Shown: positions 7,600 to 15,329 of the stretch, one piece after another
Numbering within the stretch: the stretch's first letter is position 1
Layout: each line of letters starts with the position of its first letter
Notes under the pieces: model-generated
What the model was told of the DNA's origin: nothing
The model's input: the letters and a program-made list of their open reading frames with translations, nothing else
The model's database searches: none
NCBI GenBank assembly: GCA_022360175.1
Contig: JAKSDI010000114.1
Location: 58,386 to 122,385 of the forward strand
Length of the DNA: 64,000 nucleotides
Direction of reading: 5' to 3'
Source: Chitinophagales bacterium
GTDB taxonomy: Bacteria > Bacteroidota > Bacteroidia > Chitinophagales > Saprospiraceae
Position numbers and translations under genes: made by a program

Positions 7600-8757
7600 T
7601 TAATTTTTAAATACTACTCTAAACCCTGTTGCATCGTTCCAAAATTTGGAGTAATGCAACAGGGTAGAATAATCTATTGTAAGCTGACTTTTAGGGTTTT
7701 TCCAAGATCCCCCTTTAGCATATCTTAGATTACGTTTATGCGAAGCAGTATCTGCACAGTATTCCTGTACATTACCAGTCATATCATATAACCCTAAACG
7801 GTTGGGTTTTTTCATACCTACGGGCATAGCTTTTTTGCTGTTTTCGACATACCATGCCACAGAATGAGGAATGTTTGACCCACTATAAAGATAAGGAGCT
7901 TCTTCTAAGCCTTCTGCAGCTGCTATTTTCCATTCATTTATTGTAGGTAATTTTCCCCCAACGTATTCACAATATTCTGTAGCCTCATCCCATGTTATAC
8001 CAGTTAAAGGTAAGTTATACTGGGAAGTATCGACTCTTTCTGGAATTGTTAGTCCTTTCTCATTGCAATAATCGATATATTGACCGACGGTAACTTCATA
8101 TTTTGCTATCCTAAAATTCAATTTAGCAGAAGTAATTTTTACAAGTTCATAGTTGCGATGTGTCTTAGATGGAATATCAATAACTTTATTTTCATTAATA
8201 TCTTCCGATGAAGGTTGCTCTATAACTTTGTCTCTTTTCTTTGCTTCAGGAGAAGTTGCAAGTGATTCATCCGGTATCTTTACTTGTTTATTTTTAGCTT
8301 CCTCATGTTTGGTTTTAGTCTCAATTTGACTTAATTCTTCATTATCAGAATATTCTGGATTACTTGCTGCTAGAGAATTAAGGTTATTAAATATCATCCA
8401 TCCTATACCTATACCTCCTGCTAGTAAAAGAAAACCCATAATTCGTAATAGGTAACTATGCCTATTCTTTCTCTTTTCAGTTATATCTTGAATTGCATCA
8501 ATTGGTAATGAGACTTCTCCCTCCAATTGATCTATAATTGCCAATAAGTCGTAATTTATTTTTGTTATTGTTCGTTGTTGTTCAGAAGCAGAATAAAGTC
8601 CAATCCGCTTCTCTTTATAGTAATTATCCAATCGACTCGAAATAATTACTAATTCATTATACATTTTTTCATCTCCCGATTTTTCACACATATCCAATAG
8701 CGCCTTTATAACACCTTCTATGTTCCCTTTTGACAAGTGTTTTTTCAGTTCTTTCAT
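7600..8757 (-). CDS. EAD11 - transmembrane - SUMF1 (formylglycine-generating-fold) protein
   Basis: Domain order in 385 residues: EAD11 at 1-80 (LKKHLSKGNIEGVIKALLDM ... IGLYSASEQQRTITKINYDL), one membrane helix at about 102-123 (YLLRIMGFLLLAGGIGIGWM), a polar linker rich in Lys and Glu, and a SUMF1/FGE-sulfatase fold at about 200-385 (FRIAKYEVTVGQYIDYC, GKLPTINEWKIAAAEG, GLYDMTGNVQEYC, GFRV). The likely topology puts EAD11 in the cytoplasm and the SUMF1 domain in the periplasm. The C-terminal GGSW is followed by KNPKS, not the Cys of true formylglycine-generating enzymes, so a binding role is more likely than catalysis. It is convergent with the CsgG-like gene and shares its EAD type with the protein at 5485. 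Confidence 0.85.
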   Translation of the reverse strand: MKELKKHLSKGNIEGVIKALLDMCEKSGDEKMYNELVIISSRLDNYYKEKRIGLYSASEQQRTITKINYDLLAIIDQLEGEVSLPIDAIQDITEKRKNRHSYLLRIMGFLLLAGGIGIGWMIFNNLNSLAASNPEYSDNEELSQIETKTKHEEAKNKQVKIPDESLATSPEAKKRDKVIEQPSSEDINENKVIDIPSKTHRNYELVKITSAKLNFRIAKYEVTVGQYIDYCNEKGLTIPERVDTSQYNLPLTGITWDEATEYCEYVGGKLPTINEWKIAAAEGLEEAPYLYSGSNIPHSVAWYVENSKKAMPVGMKKPNRLGLYDMTGNVQEYCADTASHKRNLRYAKGGSWKNPKSQLTIDYSTLLHYSKFWNDATGFRVVFKN

Positions 8758-8811
8758 CTAACAATGGTATTGGAATTGCTAGTAAAATAGAAAAAAATAA
8801 CAACTAAGTTT

Positions 8812-8827
8812 ACCTTTCAGGAAAGGT
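8812..8827. promoter_or_regulatory. Palindrome in a divergent promoter region
   Basis: ACCTTTC-AG-GAAAGGT is a perfect 7-base-pair inverted repeat between the divergent SUMF1 gene (start 8757) and the glycosyltransferase gene (start 8912). No T run follows. It may be an operator; its role is unproven. Confidence 0.35.
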
Positions 8828-8911
8828 TGATCCCCTTCCCACTTGTCCGCACCACGATAAAAACCTCACCCTGATTGGTAATAATTGCAAATAAACTTTT
8901 AATTTGCTTTT

Positions 8912-9628
8912 ATGCCCGGGAAAGAACAGCATATTGCCATTTTATTGTTTGTCCGTTCAGCTTATGAGGAGGTAAGGGAAAAATCCTTATTTCCAGAGAT
9001 AAGTTATGGCAATCGACTGGCATGGGTGCAGGAGCTCAACCGGCATGCATACTCAATTGCTCAGGCTGCACAGTTTCCAGTGTTTACGATTAGTGGAGAA
9101 ATGCAGCAGGGGAGTAATTTTGGAGAGCGTTTTCAACATGCGCTGCAACAGGTATTTGACAAAGGTTATACAGAGGTAATTGCAATAGGCAATGATTGCT
9201 TGCACTTGCAAACCAAGGATATCTTGCTCGCGGCAAAAACATTGCAAAAGAAAAGCCTCGTAGCAGGACCAGCTAGAGATGGCGGAGCTTACCTGATTGG
9301 TATTCAACAAGCATTATTTGAAGCTTTAGACTTCGTTAACCTCCCATGGCAGCAGGATACCTTACTTTCTTACTTATTGTCGAACTCTCTTAAACTGGGG
9401 TTTGACTATTCTTTACTGGCAAGCCTATCTGATGCAAATACTAGTCGCGATTTTCTTCGTGTGCTAAACAGCTTAAAACTTACACCTTTAAAAAAACAGC
9501 TACTTCATTTATTAGGACGACGTGTTTCACGCTCCTATTCTTATCTAAATAGTTTTTATAATTCCTTTTCTATATTCATACTACTCTGGCGCGGCCCACC
9601 TAGAGCGTTTTCTTCATATATATTATAG
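8912..9628 (+). CDS. TIGR04282-type (DUF2064) arsenosugar-associated glycosyltransferase
   Basis: A 238-residue GT-A-like protein. The N-terminus IAILLFVRSAYEEVREK replaces the usual K-x-P-x-x-G-x-x-K/R-T-R entry of the family, and a nucleotide-binding part follows (VIAIGNDCLHLQTKDI, corresponding to the G-x-D-x-P region). AGPARDGGAYLIGI matches the DGGYxLIG-like motif. DUF2064 proteins are thought to transfer sugars and are often found beside ArsS. Two genes of the arsenosugar set follow on the same strand, after a 182-base gap. The Pro of the SDxP-type motif is absent. The C-terminal 30 residues are variable and Ser/Tyr-rich. Confidence 0.8.
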   Translation: MPGKEQHIAILLFVRSAYEEVREKSLFPEISYGNRLAWVQELNRHAYSIAQAAQFPVFTISGEMQQGSNFGERFQHALQQVFDKGYTEVIAIGNDCLHLQTKDILLAAKTLQKKSLVAGPARDGGAYLIGIQQALFEALDFVNLPWQQDTLLSYLLSNSLKLGFDYSLLASLSDANTSRDFLRVLNSLKLTPLKKQLLHLLGRRVSRSYSYLNSFYNSFSIFILLWRGPPRAFSSYIL

Positions 9629-9810
9629 AATTTAAGCTGGGTATGCTGTTGCCTTCATAATTCAAGCAAGATGTTACTTTACCCAGATCATTACTTTATT
9701 GTGATGGATTAAGGTATATGTATTTAGATTCTTTGGCTATCAAAGAAGGACTAAAGCATATTAACATGACCATCCTATTTTTCACACTATCACATTTTAC
9801 TTTATACGAT

Positions 9811-10149
9811 ATGGAAAAGAATTATTTTGACCCTAAAGATTTAAAGAAATTTGGCAATATTACTGAGCTGCAAGAAGAGATGGGTAAGAAGTTTTTTGAT
9901 TGGTATGGCACTGTTTTTAATGGAGATACCGCTCTTACTGAAAGAGAAAAAGCATTGATTGCATTGGCAGTAGCACATACAGTGCAGTGTCCTTATTGCA
10001 TTGATGCCTACACTTCAGCATCACTAGAAAAAGGTGCAGATGAAGAGCAGATGATGGAAGCAGTACATGTAGCCGCTGCTATTAAGGGGGGAGCTACGCT
10101 CGTATTCGGTGTACAAATGATGAATCATGCTGAAAAATTGGGGATGTAA
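9811..10149 (+). CDS. Arsenosugar biosynthesis-associated peroxidase-like protein (AhpD/CMD fold)
   Basis: The ATG at 9811 gives a 112-residue carboxymuconolactone-decarboxylase/AhpD-like protein; an upstream ATG at 9718 would add 31 residues that fit no domain. The redox motif HTVQCPYCIDAYT (CxxC with an upstream His) and AAAIKGGATLVFG are characteristic of the small peroxidase-like proteins linked to radical SAM enzyme ArsS (TIGR04169-type). It precedes arsS by 56 bases, so co-transcription is likely. It probably protects or reduces an intermediate in arsenosugar formation; the reaction is not established. The protein is cytoplasmic. Confidence 0.85.
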   Translation: MEKNYFDPKDLKKFGNITELQEEMGKKFFDWYGTVFNGDTALTEREKALIALAVAHTVQCPYCIDAYTSASLEKGADEEQMMEAVHVAAAIKGGATLVFGVQMMNHAEKLGM

Positions 10150-10205
10150 TTTATCACTCCTTAGTCCAAGTATTCTACACAATTGACCTCAAACAATTCA
10201 CGACT

Positions 10206-11276
10206 ATGGCTATCAAGCAGAGAAGTAAATCACTCAAGTCACAGGGAGACAATCTTTCTGATACATTTTATCAGTTGGATGTACTCAATAATAAAGACCT
10301 GATAGATGCTAAAATGCCAACTTTCGCGCAGCAGCTCAGCGGTTTAGATAAATCTCCATTGCGACCTACAGATATAGGGATATTCCAGTTAAATATCGGT
10401 AAGTTATGTAATCAAACCTGTGCCCACTGCCATGTAGATGCAGGGCCAGATCGCAAGGAAGAAAATATGGATCGTGCTACACTAGAACGCTGTCTGGAAA
10501 TTATAGCGTCTGTACCCACTATTCATACTGTAGATATTACGGGTGGAGCACCAGAAATGAATCCACATTTCCGATGGTTTGTTGAAGAAGTAAGTAAGTT
10601 AGGTAAGAAAATAATTGATCGTTGTAATTTGACAATTATTGTGGCCAACCCTAAATACAACGACCTTCCAGCGTTCTTTGCAAAGCATAAGGTAGAAGTC
10701 GTTTCTTCTCTACCCTACTTTTCCAAGAAAAGAACAGATAGCCAGCGTGGCGATGGCGTGTTTGAAGACTCTATCAAAGCACTTAAGATGCTTAATGATG
10801 TAGGCTATGGGAAGGAAGGAACGGGGCTCACACTAAACCTGGTGTACAATCCATCCGGAGCTTTTTTACCAGCTTCTCAAGCATCTCTGGAAGCGGAGTT
10901 CAAACGGCAGCTAAAGCGTAAATTCGATATAGATTTTAATACCCTGTTCTGTATTACCAATCTACCTATTGCCCGCTTTCTGAGCTACCTCCTGGAATCT
11001 GGCAATTATGCAGAATACATGCAAAAACTGGTTGAAGCCTTTAATCCTGCTACCGTAGATGGTTTAATGTGCCGAAATACCCTTTCCATTAGTTGGGATG
11101 GATATATTTACGATTGTGATTTCAATCAGATGCTGGATTTGAAAGTAGCGAACCCGATACAACATATCAACGACTTCGATGCGGAAGCAATTAACAATAG
11201 GAATATTGTAATCAATCAGCATTGCTATGGTTGCACTGCAGGAGCAGGATCTAGCTGCGGAGGAGAAATTGCGTAA
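10206..11276 (+). CDS. arsS: Arsenosugar biosynthesis radical SAM protein ArsS
   Basis: Radical SAM enzyme of 356 residues with the 4Fe-4S motif CNQTCAHC (CxxxCxxC) at about residues 68-75. DITGGAPEMNPHFRWFVEE gives the GGxP motif, and a Cys-rich C-terminal SPASM-like end (CYGCTAGAGSSCGG) is present. It also keeps the CRNTLSISWDGYIYDCDFNQ segment of the family. ArsS is thought to attach a 5'-deoxyadenosyl group to dimethylarsenite, giving a precursor of arsenosugars. The two upstream genes belong to the same pathway. The arsenic methyltransferase ArsM is not in the window. Confidence 0.92.
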   Translation: MAIKQRSKSLKSQGDNLSDTFYQLDVLNNKDLIDAKMPTFAQQLSGLDKSPLRPTDIGIFQLNIGKLCNQTCAHCHVDAGPDRKEENMDRATLERCLEIIASVPTIHTVDITGGAPEMNPHFRWFVEEVSKLGKKIIDRCNLTIIVANPKYNDLPAFFAKHKVEVVSSLPYFSKKRTDSQRGDGVFEDSIKALKMLNDVGYGKEGTGLTLNLVYNPSGAFLPASQASLEAEFKRQLKRKFDIDFNTLFCITNLPIARFLSYLLESGNYAEYMQKLVEAFNPATVDGLMCRNTLSISWDGYIYDCDFNQMLDLKVANPIQHINDFDAEAINNRNIVINQHCYGCTAGAGSSCGGEIA

Positions 11277-11285
11277 AAATATTGA

Positions 11286-11328
11286 AAAGAGAAAGTGTTT
11301 TATCTCTATGACAAAATACTTTCTCTTT
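11286..11328. terminator. Bidirectional terminator between arsS and the VOC gene
   Basis: AAAGAGAAAGTGTTTT pairs with AAAATACTTTCTCTTT around an 11-base loop (one G-T pair in 16). T-rich sequence follows on the plus strand (ATTTCT). It separates the convergent arsS and VOC genes. Confidence 0.75.
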
Positions 11329-11332
11329 ATTT

Positions 11333-11704
11333 CTATACATGTTGATCTACCAATATCGCATTACCGTCAGGGTCAACCACTACAAAGCTGCCAGGGCCAG
11401 AAGCACCTTCATCAGCCTCATTATTGATTGTCACACCATTGGCTTTTAGATGTTTTTGGATAGCCCTGACATCATCAAAGTTTTCTACCAAAGCTGCATT
11501 TTCATCCCAGCCAGGATTAAAAGTGAGAATATTCCCCTCAAACATGCCCTGAAAAAGGCCAATAAGTGCATTCTCATTTTTCATGATGAGGTAATTTTTT
11601 TCTTCTTGCCCTGCAAAAACAGAAAACCCAAGCTTTTCATAAAATGCCTTGGATACCTGAAGATCTTTAACGCTAAGGCTGATGGAAAAGGCTCCTAGTT
11701 TCAT
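11333..11704 (-). CDS. VOC (glyoxalase/bleomycin-resistance fold) protein
   Basis: A 123-residue protein with one vicinal-oxygen-chelate unit in two beta-alpha-beta-beta-beta halves: AFSISLSVKDLQVSKAFYEK at the start and GPGSFVVVDPDGNAILVDQH at the end. The F-Y-E-K-L-G and D-P-D-G-N motifs are standard. Such proteins bind a metal and act as dimers on small molecules or as resistance proteins; the substrate is not predictable. The stop lies 4 bases from the terminator, and its start is 40 bases from the stop of the PsuG gene on the same strand, so the two may be co-transcribed. Confidence 0.85.
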   Translation of the reverse strand: MKLGAFSISLSVKDLQVSKAFYEKLGFSVFAGQEEKNYLIMKNENALIGLFQGMFEGNILTFNPGWDENAALVENFDDVRAIQKHLKANGVTINNEADEGASGPGSFVVVDPDGNAILVDQHV

Positions 11705-11744
11705 GAAGTTTTTTTTGAAATATAAGGTTTCCTGCTAACAATAG

Positions 11745-12659
11745 CTACTCTCCTCTCAATTCCATATATGCCTTGCTGATATGAGCTGCCAAACGAGCAT
11801 TATTTAATACCAGTTCGATATTCGATTTTAAGCTCGAACCACTAGTTAATTCTTCTATTTTTGCCAGAAGGAAAGGAGTCAGATCTTTTCCGGAAATGGA
11901 ACGAGCTGCTGCTTCCGCAACAGCCATTTCTATTTTAGCTTCGATTATATCAGGAGGCATTGCATATACTCTTGGAATAGGATTCGCAATTAATACGCCA
12001 CCGTTCAATTCAAGTTCCCATTTTTGTAAGAGTACAGATGCGATTCCTTCAGGTGTATCTATTCTATAATCAACATTCAACCCACTTTCACGTGTATAAA
12101 ATGCAGGAAATTCCTCTGTTTGATAGCCTATGACAGGTACGCCCATAGTTTCCAAATATTCGAGCGTAAGCGGAAGATCCAGTATCGCTTTAGCTCCCGA
12201 ACTAACAACTGCTACATTAGTACGTGCCAGCTCCTGAAGATCAGCAGAAATATCCATTGTCTGAATAGCTCCACGATGTACTCCTCCTACCCCTCCAGTA
12301 GCGAATATTTTGATTCCTGCCATTTTTGCAATAATCATAGTAGCCGCTACAGTGGTGGCTCCGTCCTGTTTAGTAGCACAAATAACAGGCATATCCCTAC
12401 GGCTGACTTTGATTACACTTTGTCCTTTTTTTCCGAGATATTCAATTTCAGCTTTTATTAAACCTGCTTTCAGCTTTCCACCAATAATAGCTATGGTAGC
12501 AGGTATGGCTCCTGTATCCCTAACCGCTTGTTCCACCCTAAGAGCTGTCTCTACGTTCTCGGGGTAAGGCATTCCATGTGTGATAATGGTAGATTCAAGT
12601 GCAACAACAGGGAGATCATTTTGGATTGCATCGTGCAACTCTGGGGAGAGGTGTATCAT
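11745..12659 (-). CDS. psuG: Pseudouridine-5'-phosphate glycosidase
   Basis: A 304-residue cytoplasmic enzyme, about the usual family length. VALESTIITHGMPYPEN, AIIGGKLKAGL, FATGGVGGVHRGAIQTMDIS and VSSGAKAILDLPLTLEYLET are signature stretches of PsuG (YeiN/IndA). It splits pseudouridine 5'-phosphate into uracil and ribose 5-phosphate, with a metal and a Lys Schiff base. The partner pseudouridine kinase PsuK is not in the window. It lies 77 bases downstream of the RNA repair gene Pnkp on the same strand, a neighbourhood that fits RNA turnover, but this link is inference. Confidence 0.93.
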   Translation of the reverse strand: MIHLSPELHDAIQNDLPVVALESTIITHGMPYPENVETALRVEQAVRDTGAIPATIAIIGGKLKAGLIKAEIEYLGKKGQSVIKVSRRDMPVICATKQDGATTVAATMIIAKMAGIKIFATGGVGGVHRGAIQTMDISADLQELARTNVAVVSSGAKAILDLPLTLEYLETMGVPVIGYQTEEFPAFYTRESGLNVDYRIDTPEGIASVLLQKWELELNGGVLIANPIPRVYAMPPDIIEAKIEMAVAEAAARSISGKDLTPFLLAKIEELTSGSSLKSNIELVLNNARLAAHISKAYMELRGE

Positions 12660-12736
12660 GCTATGTTTTTATGTGGTTTGCTCACAAAATACATAAGATT
12701 TATTGTTCGTATACACCTCTCCTCTCATACCATCTT

Positions 12737-15280
12737 CTATAAGCGGGGATCTACCGGCTCACTTTCCATTGCCAATACTGCGAGTACACACTGGTGAACT
12801 TTACTGAAAGCGTCATAACGAACAAAACGTTCCAGGCCTTCTATTCCCAGAGCAAACTCTCGTATAGCCATTGATCGTTTATGCGAAAGTCCTCGTTTGC
12901 GCAATTGTTTCAGTTTATCTTCCTGTGTATATTCAGGACCATAAATGATACGCAAGTATTCGCGGCCTCTACATTTCACTGCTGGCTGTACCAGGCCTTT
13001 TTCAGATTGTTGTATAAAATTAGCAGGCTTGATGACCATACCTTCTCCTCCTTTTTCTGTTAAAGCAGTCCACCAGTTTACTGCTTCCTGGATAGCATTT
13101 GTATCGTCTAATTGCACTGTTTTGTAATCAGTAGCTAACAAGATATTATCCTGATCACAAAGAGCTTCAATTCTATCCATGTGCCAGTTATGTGTTTTAT
13201 CTGCATGCACCTGCCCTTCACTTGCTAGTATATGGAAGGGAGCAAGCCGATAATCTTCTAGCGATTGTACTTCCCAGCAATATTGGCGGTATGCATTGCG
13301 AAATTGATGCACTTGTTCGTGTTTTGCTCTATAGGCATTGCTCAATTCTTTTACAGTCAAACCTCTTTTTTCGGCTTTCGCTAATACTTGTTCTACTGTA
13401 TTAAGAGCTAAACTGCCAGCTGCTCCTACTGCTGCATATTGATTTTTCAATAATTGCTGTGCTTTGGCAGACCAGGGCATTAACTCGCAATCAAACAATA
13501 TCCAATCTGTATCCAGTTCTTGCCAGAGGTTTGCATTACTAATGGCTTCTTTCAATCGATACAATAATGCCTGTTCCATATTCTTATCATCAAAGAATGG
13601 GCGGCCTGTGCGTGTATAAATTACTCCAATACCTTCATTAGTAATTGCAAATCGTTTTTCAATGGCTGCTTCGTTTTTACCTATTACTACTATCGCTCTG
13701 GAGCCCATATGTTTCTCTTCACAAATTACTTCTTTGACTCCTTGCTGGCTAAAATATCTGAATGCTTCCAGTGGATGCTCCAGGTATCCTTCCTGAGTGC
13801 TGGTTTCAGAAGGAGACATAGTTGGTGGTAGATATATCAGCCAACGTGGATTCACAGCAAAGCGGCTCATCGTTTCCAGGGCAGCATGGTTATGTGCTTC
13901 TTTGACCACAATATTAGGGCGTAGTCGTGTATTGATAGTATGTCTCCCCATAAAGTCTTGCAAGGATAGCATTGGCTCGCTACCAGGCTCTATTTGCATA
14001 GGAACTATTGGCCGACTTGGCTCTTTGTACACTTTTTTAGCAGCTATACTACACAGCTCTCGCTCAGGATAACGCATAGCAGTTAGCTTGCCTCCAAATA
14101 CGCAGCCTGTATCAAGGTCGATTGTATTGTTTAGCCAGCTAGCTTCAGGAACCGGGGTATGTCCATATGCGACCATTGCCTCACCCTGATAATCTTCTGC
14201 CCACTGATAGCGCACAGGCAAACCAAATTCGTCTATCTCACCAGTCGTTTCGCCATATAAACAAAATGACCGAACAGTACTCGACATACGCCCCTGCATA
14301 TCTTCCCTTAATCCCGCATGTGCAATTACCAATCGACCACCGTCTAACATATAGTGACTTACGAGTCCGCTTAGGAATTTTTTCACCTCTTCGATAAAAG
14401 AAGCCGGTTCTATCGCTAATTGTTCCAGTGTTTCTGCCAAACCATGTTTTACCTGTACATTTTTTCCATTTAGTTTCTTGAGCAATTTCGCATCGTGGTT
14501 TCCTGCAACACAAAGAGCATTACCTGCTTTTTGCATAGACATCACCAGGCGCAATACTTCATTAGATGCGGGGCCACGATCTACTAAATCACCTACGAAA
14601 ACAGCTTTACGACCTTTCGGAGGTAGAACAGTATAACCGTAATTGCGTTCGCGATTTCGATGTTTCGTCACCTTGTATCCCAACTTTTCAAGCAAAGCTC
14701 GGAGTTCTGCGAAACAACCATGCACATCGCCAATAATATCAAAAGGGCCTTGCTCTTCTTTTTTGTTATTCCAGGCAGGCCTGCGCAAAATGGTCGCTTT
14801 TTCTACCTTTTCCAAAGTATCCAATTCATACCATTTGCGTATACCTTCTTTTTTCAGTTTCCTAAAACTATGCTTTGCCTGACGATGGTGGTGGCGAATA
14901 ACTCGTGCTAGCAACTGGCGCCCTGTCGCATTACGTTCCTGTATAAGTGGCTCTGGTAAATTGAGTCCAATCAAAATAGGAAATACGTGATACTTCCGAG
15001 CCAGGCTTACTAATGACTTTCGCCCTTCAGGCTGTAGATTAGTCGCATCTACTACGGTAAGTAATCCTCGTTCCAAACGTTTTTCGGCAATGAGGTGCAC
15101 TACTTCAAAGGTAGCATCATTTGCATCCCTTACATTTTCATGATCTGCTACCATAGCACGGCAGGCATCAGAACTTATGATTTCTGTTGATTTAAAATGC
15201 CTATTGGCAAAGGTAGATTTGCCAGATGAGCTACTACCCATCATCATAACCAGGCATAATTCAGGTATTTCGATTTTCAT
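12737..15280 (-). CDS. pnkp: Polynucleotide kinase-phosphatase-ligase (RNA repair Pnkp)
   Basis: An 847-residue three-domain RNA repair enzyme. Residues 1-160 are the 5'-OH kinase with P-loop GSSSSGKST. Residues 180-420 are a calcineurin-type phosphatase with GDVHGC, GDLVDRGP and GNHD. The C-terminal half is an ATP-using nucleotidyltransferase with the motif EEKHMGSRA, whose Lys is the AMP acceptor. Bacterial Pnkp heals and partly seals broken RNAs such as tRNAs cut by ribotoxins and works in a complex with Hen1. Hen1 is encoded 49 bases upstream on the same strand, so one operon is likely. All three active sites look intact. No separate Rnl subunit gene is seen. Confidence 0.95.
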   Translation of the reverse strand: MKIEIPELCLVMMMGSSSSGKSTFANRHFKSTEIISSDACRAMVADHENVRDANDATFEVVHLIAEKRLERGLLTVVDATNLQPEGRKSLVSLARKYHVFPILIGLNLPEPLIQERNATGRQLLARVIRHHHRQAKHSFRKLKKEGIRKWYELDTLEKVEKATILRRPAWNNKKEEQGPFDIIGDVHGCFAELRALLEKLGYKVTKHRNRERNYGYTVLPPKGRKAVFVGDLVDRGPASNEVLRLVMSMQKAGNALCVAGNHDAKLLKKLNGKNVQVKHGLAETLEQLAIEPASFIEEVKKFLSGLVSHYMLDGGRLVIAHAGLREDMQGRMSSTVRSFCLYGETTGEIDEFGLPVRYQWAEDYQGEAMVAYGHTPVPEASWLNNTIDLDTGCVFGGKLTAMRYPERELCSIAAKKVYKEPSRPIVPMQIEPGSEPMLSLQDFMGRHTINTRLRPNIVVKEAHNHAALETMSRFAVNPRWLIYLPPTMSPSETSTQEGYLEHPLEAFRYFSQQGVKEVICEEKHMGSRAIVVIGKNEAAIEKRFAITNEGIGVIYTRTGRPFFDDKNMEQALLYRLKEAISNANLWQELDTDWILFDCELMPWSAKAQQLLKNQYAAVGAAGSLALNTVEQVLAKAEKRGLTVKELSNAYRAKHEQVHQFRNAYRQYCWEVQSLEDYRLAPFHILASEGQVHADKTHNWHMDRIEALCDQDNILLATDYKTVQLDDTNAIQEAVNWWTALTEKGGEGMVIKPANFIQQSEKGLVQPAVKCRGREYLRIIYGPEYTQEDKLKQLRKRGLSHKRSMAIREFALGIEGLERFVRYDAFSKVHQCVLAVLAMESEPVDPRL

Positions 15281-15329
15281 AGTTTTGTTTTTGTGATGAC
15301 CATTTCTGTTACTTTAATAACCCTCATCA

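Noticed and set aside
9718..9810. N-terminal extension of the peroxidase-like protein
   Set aside because: The 31 added residues fit no domain; the family starts near 9811.
11227..11427. ORF overlapping the end of arsS
   Set aside because: It runs through the terminator hairpin and matches no family.
13797..14911. Several plus-strand ORFs inside the Pnkp gene
   Set aside because: They are antisense to a gene with intact motifs and have no recognisable domains.
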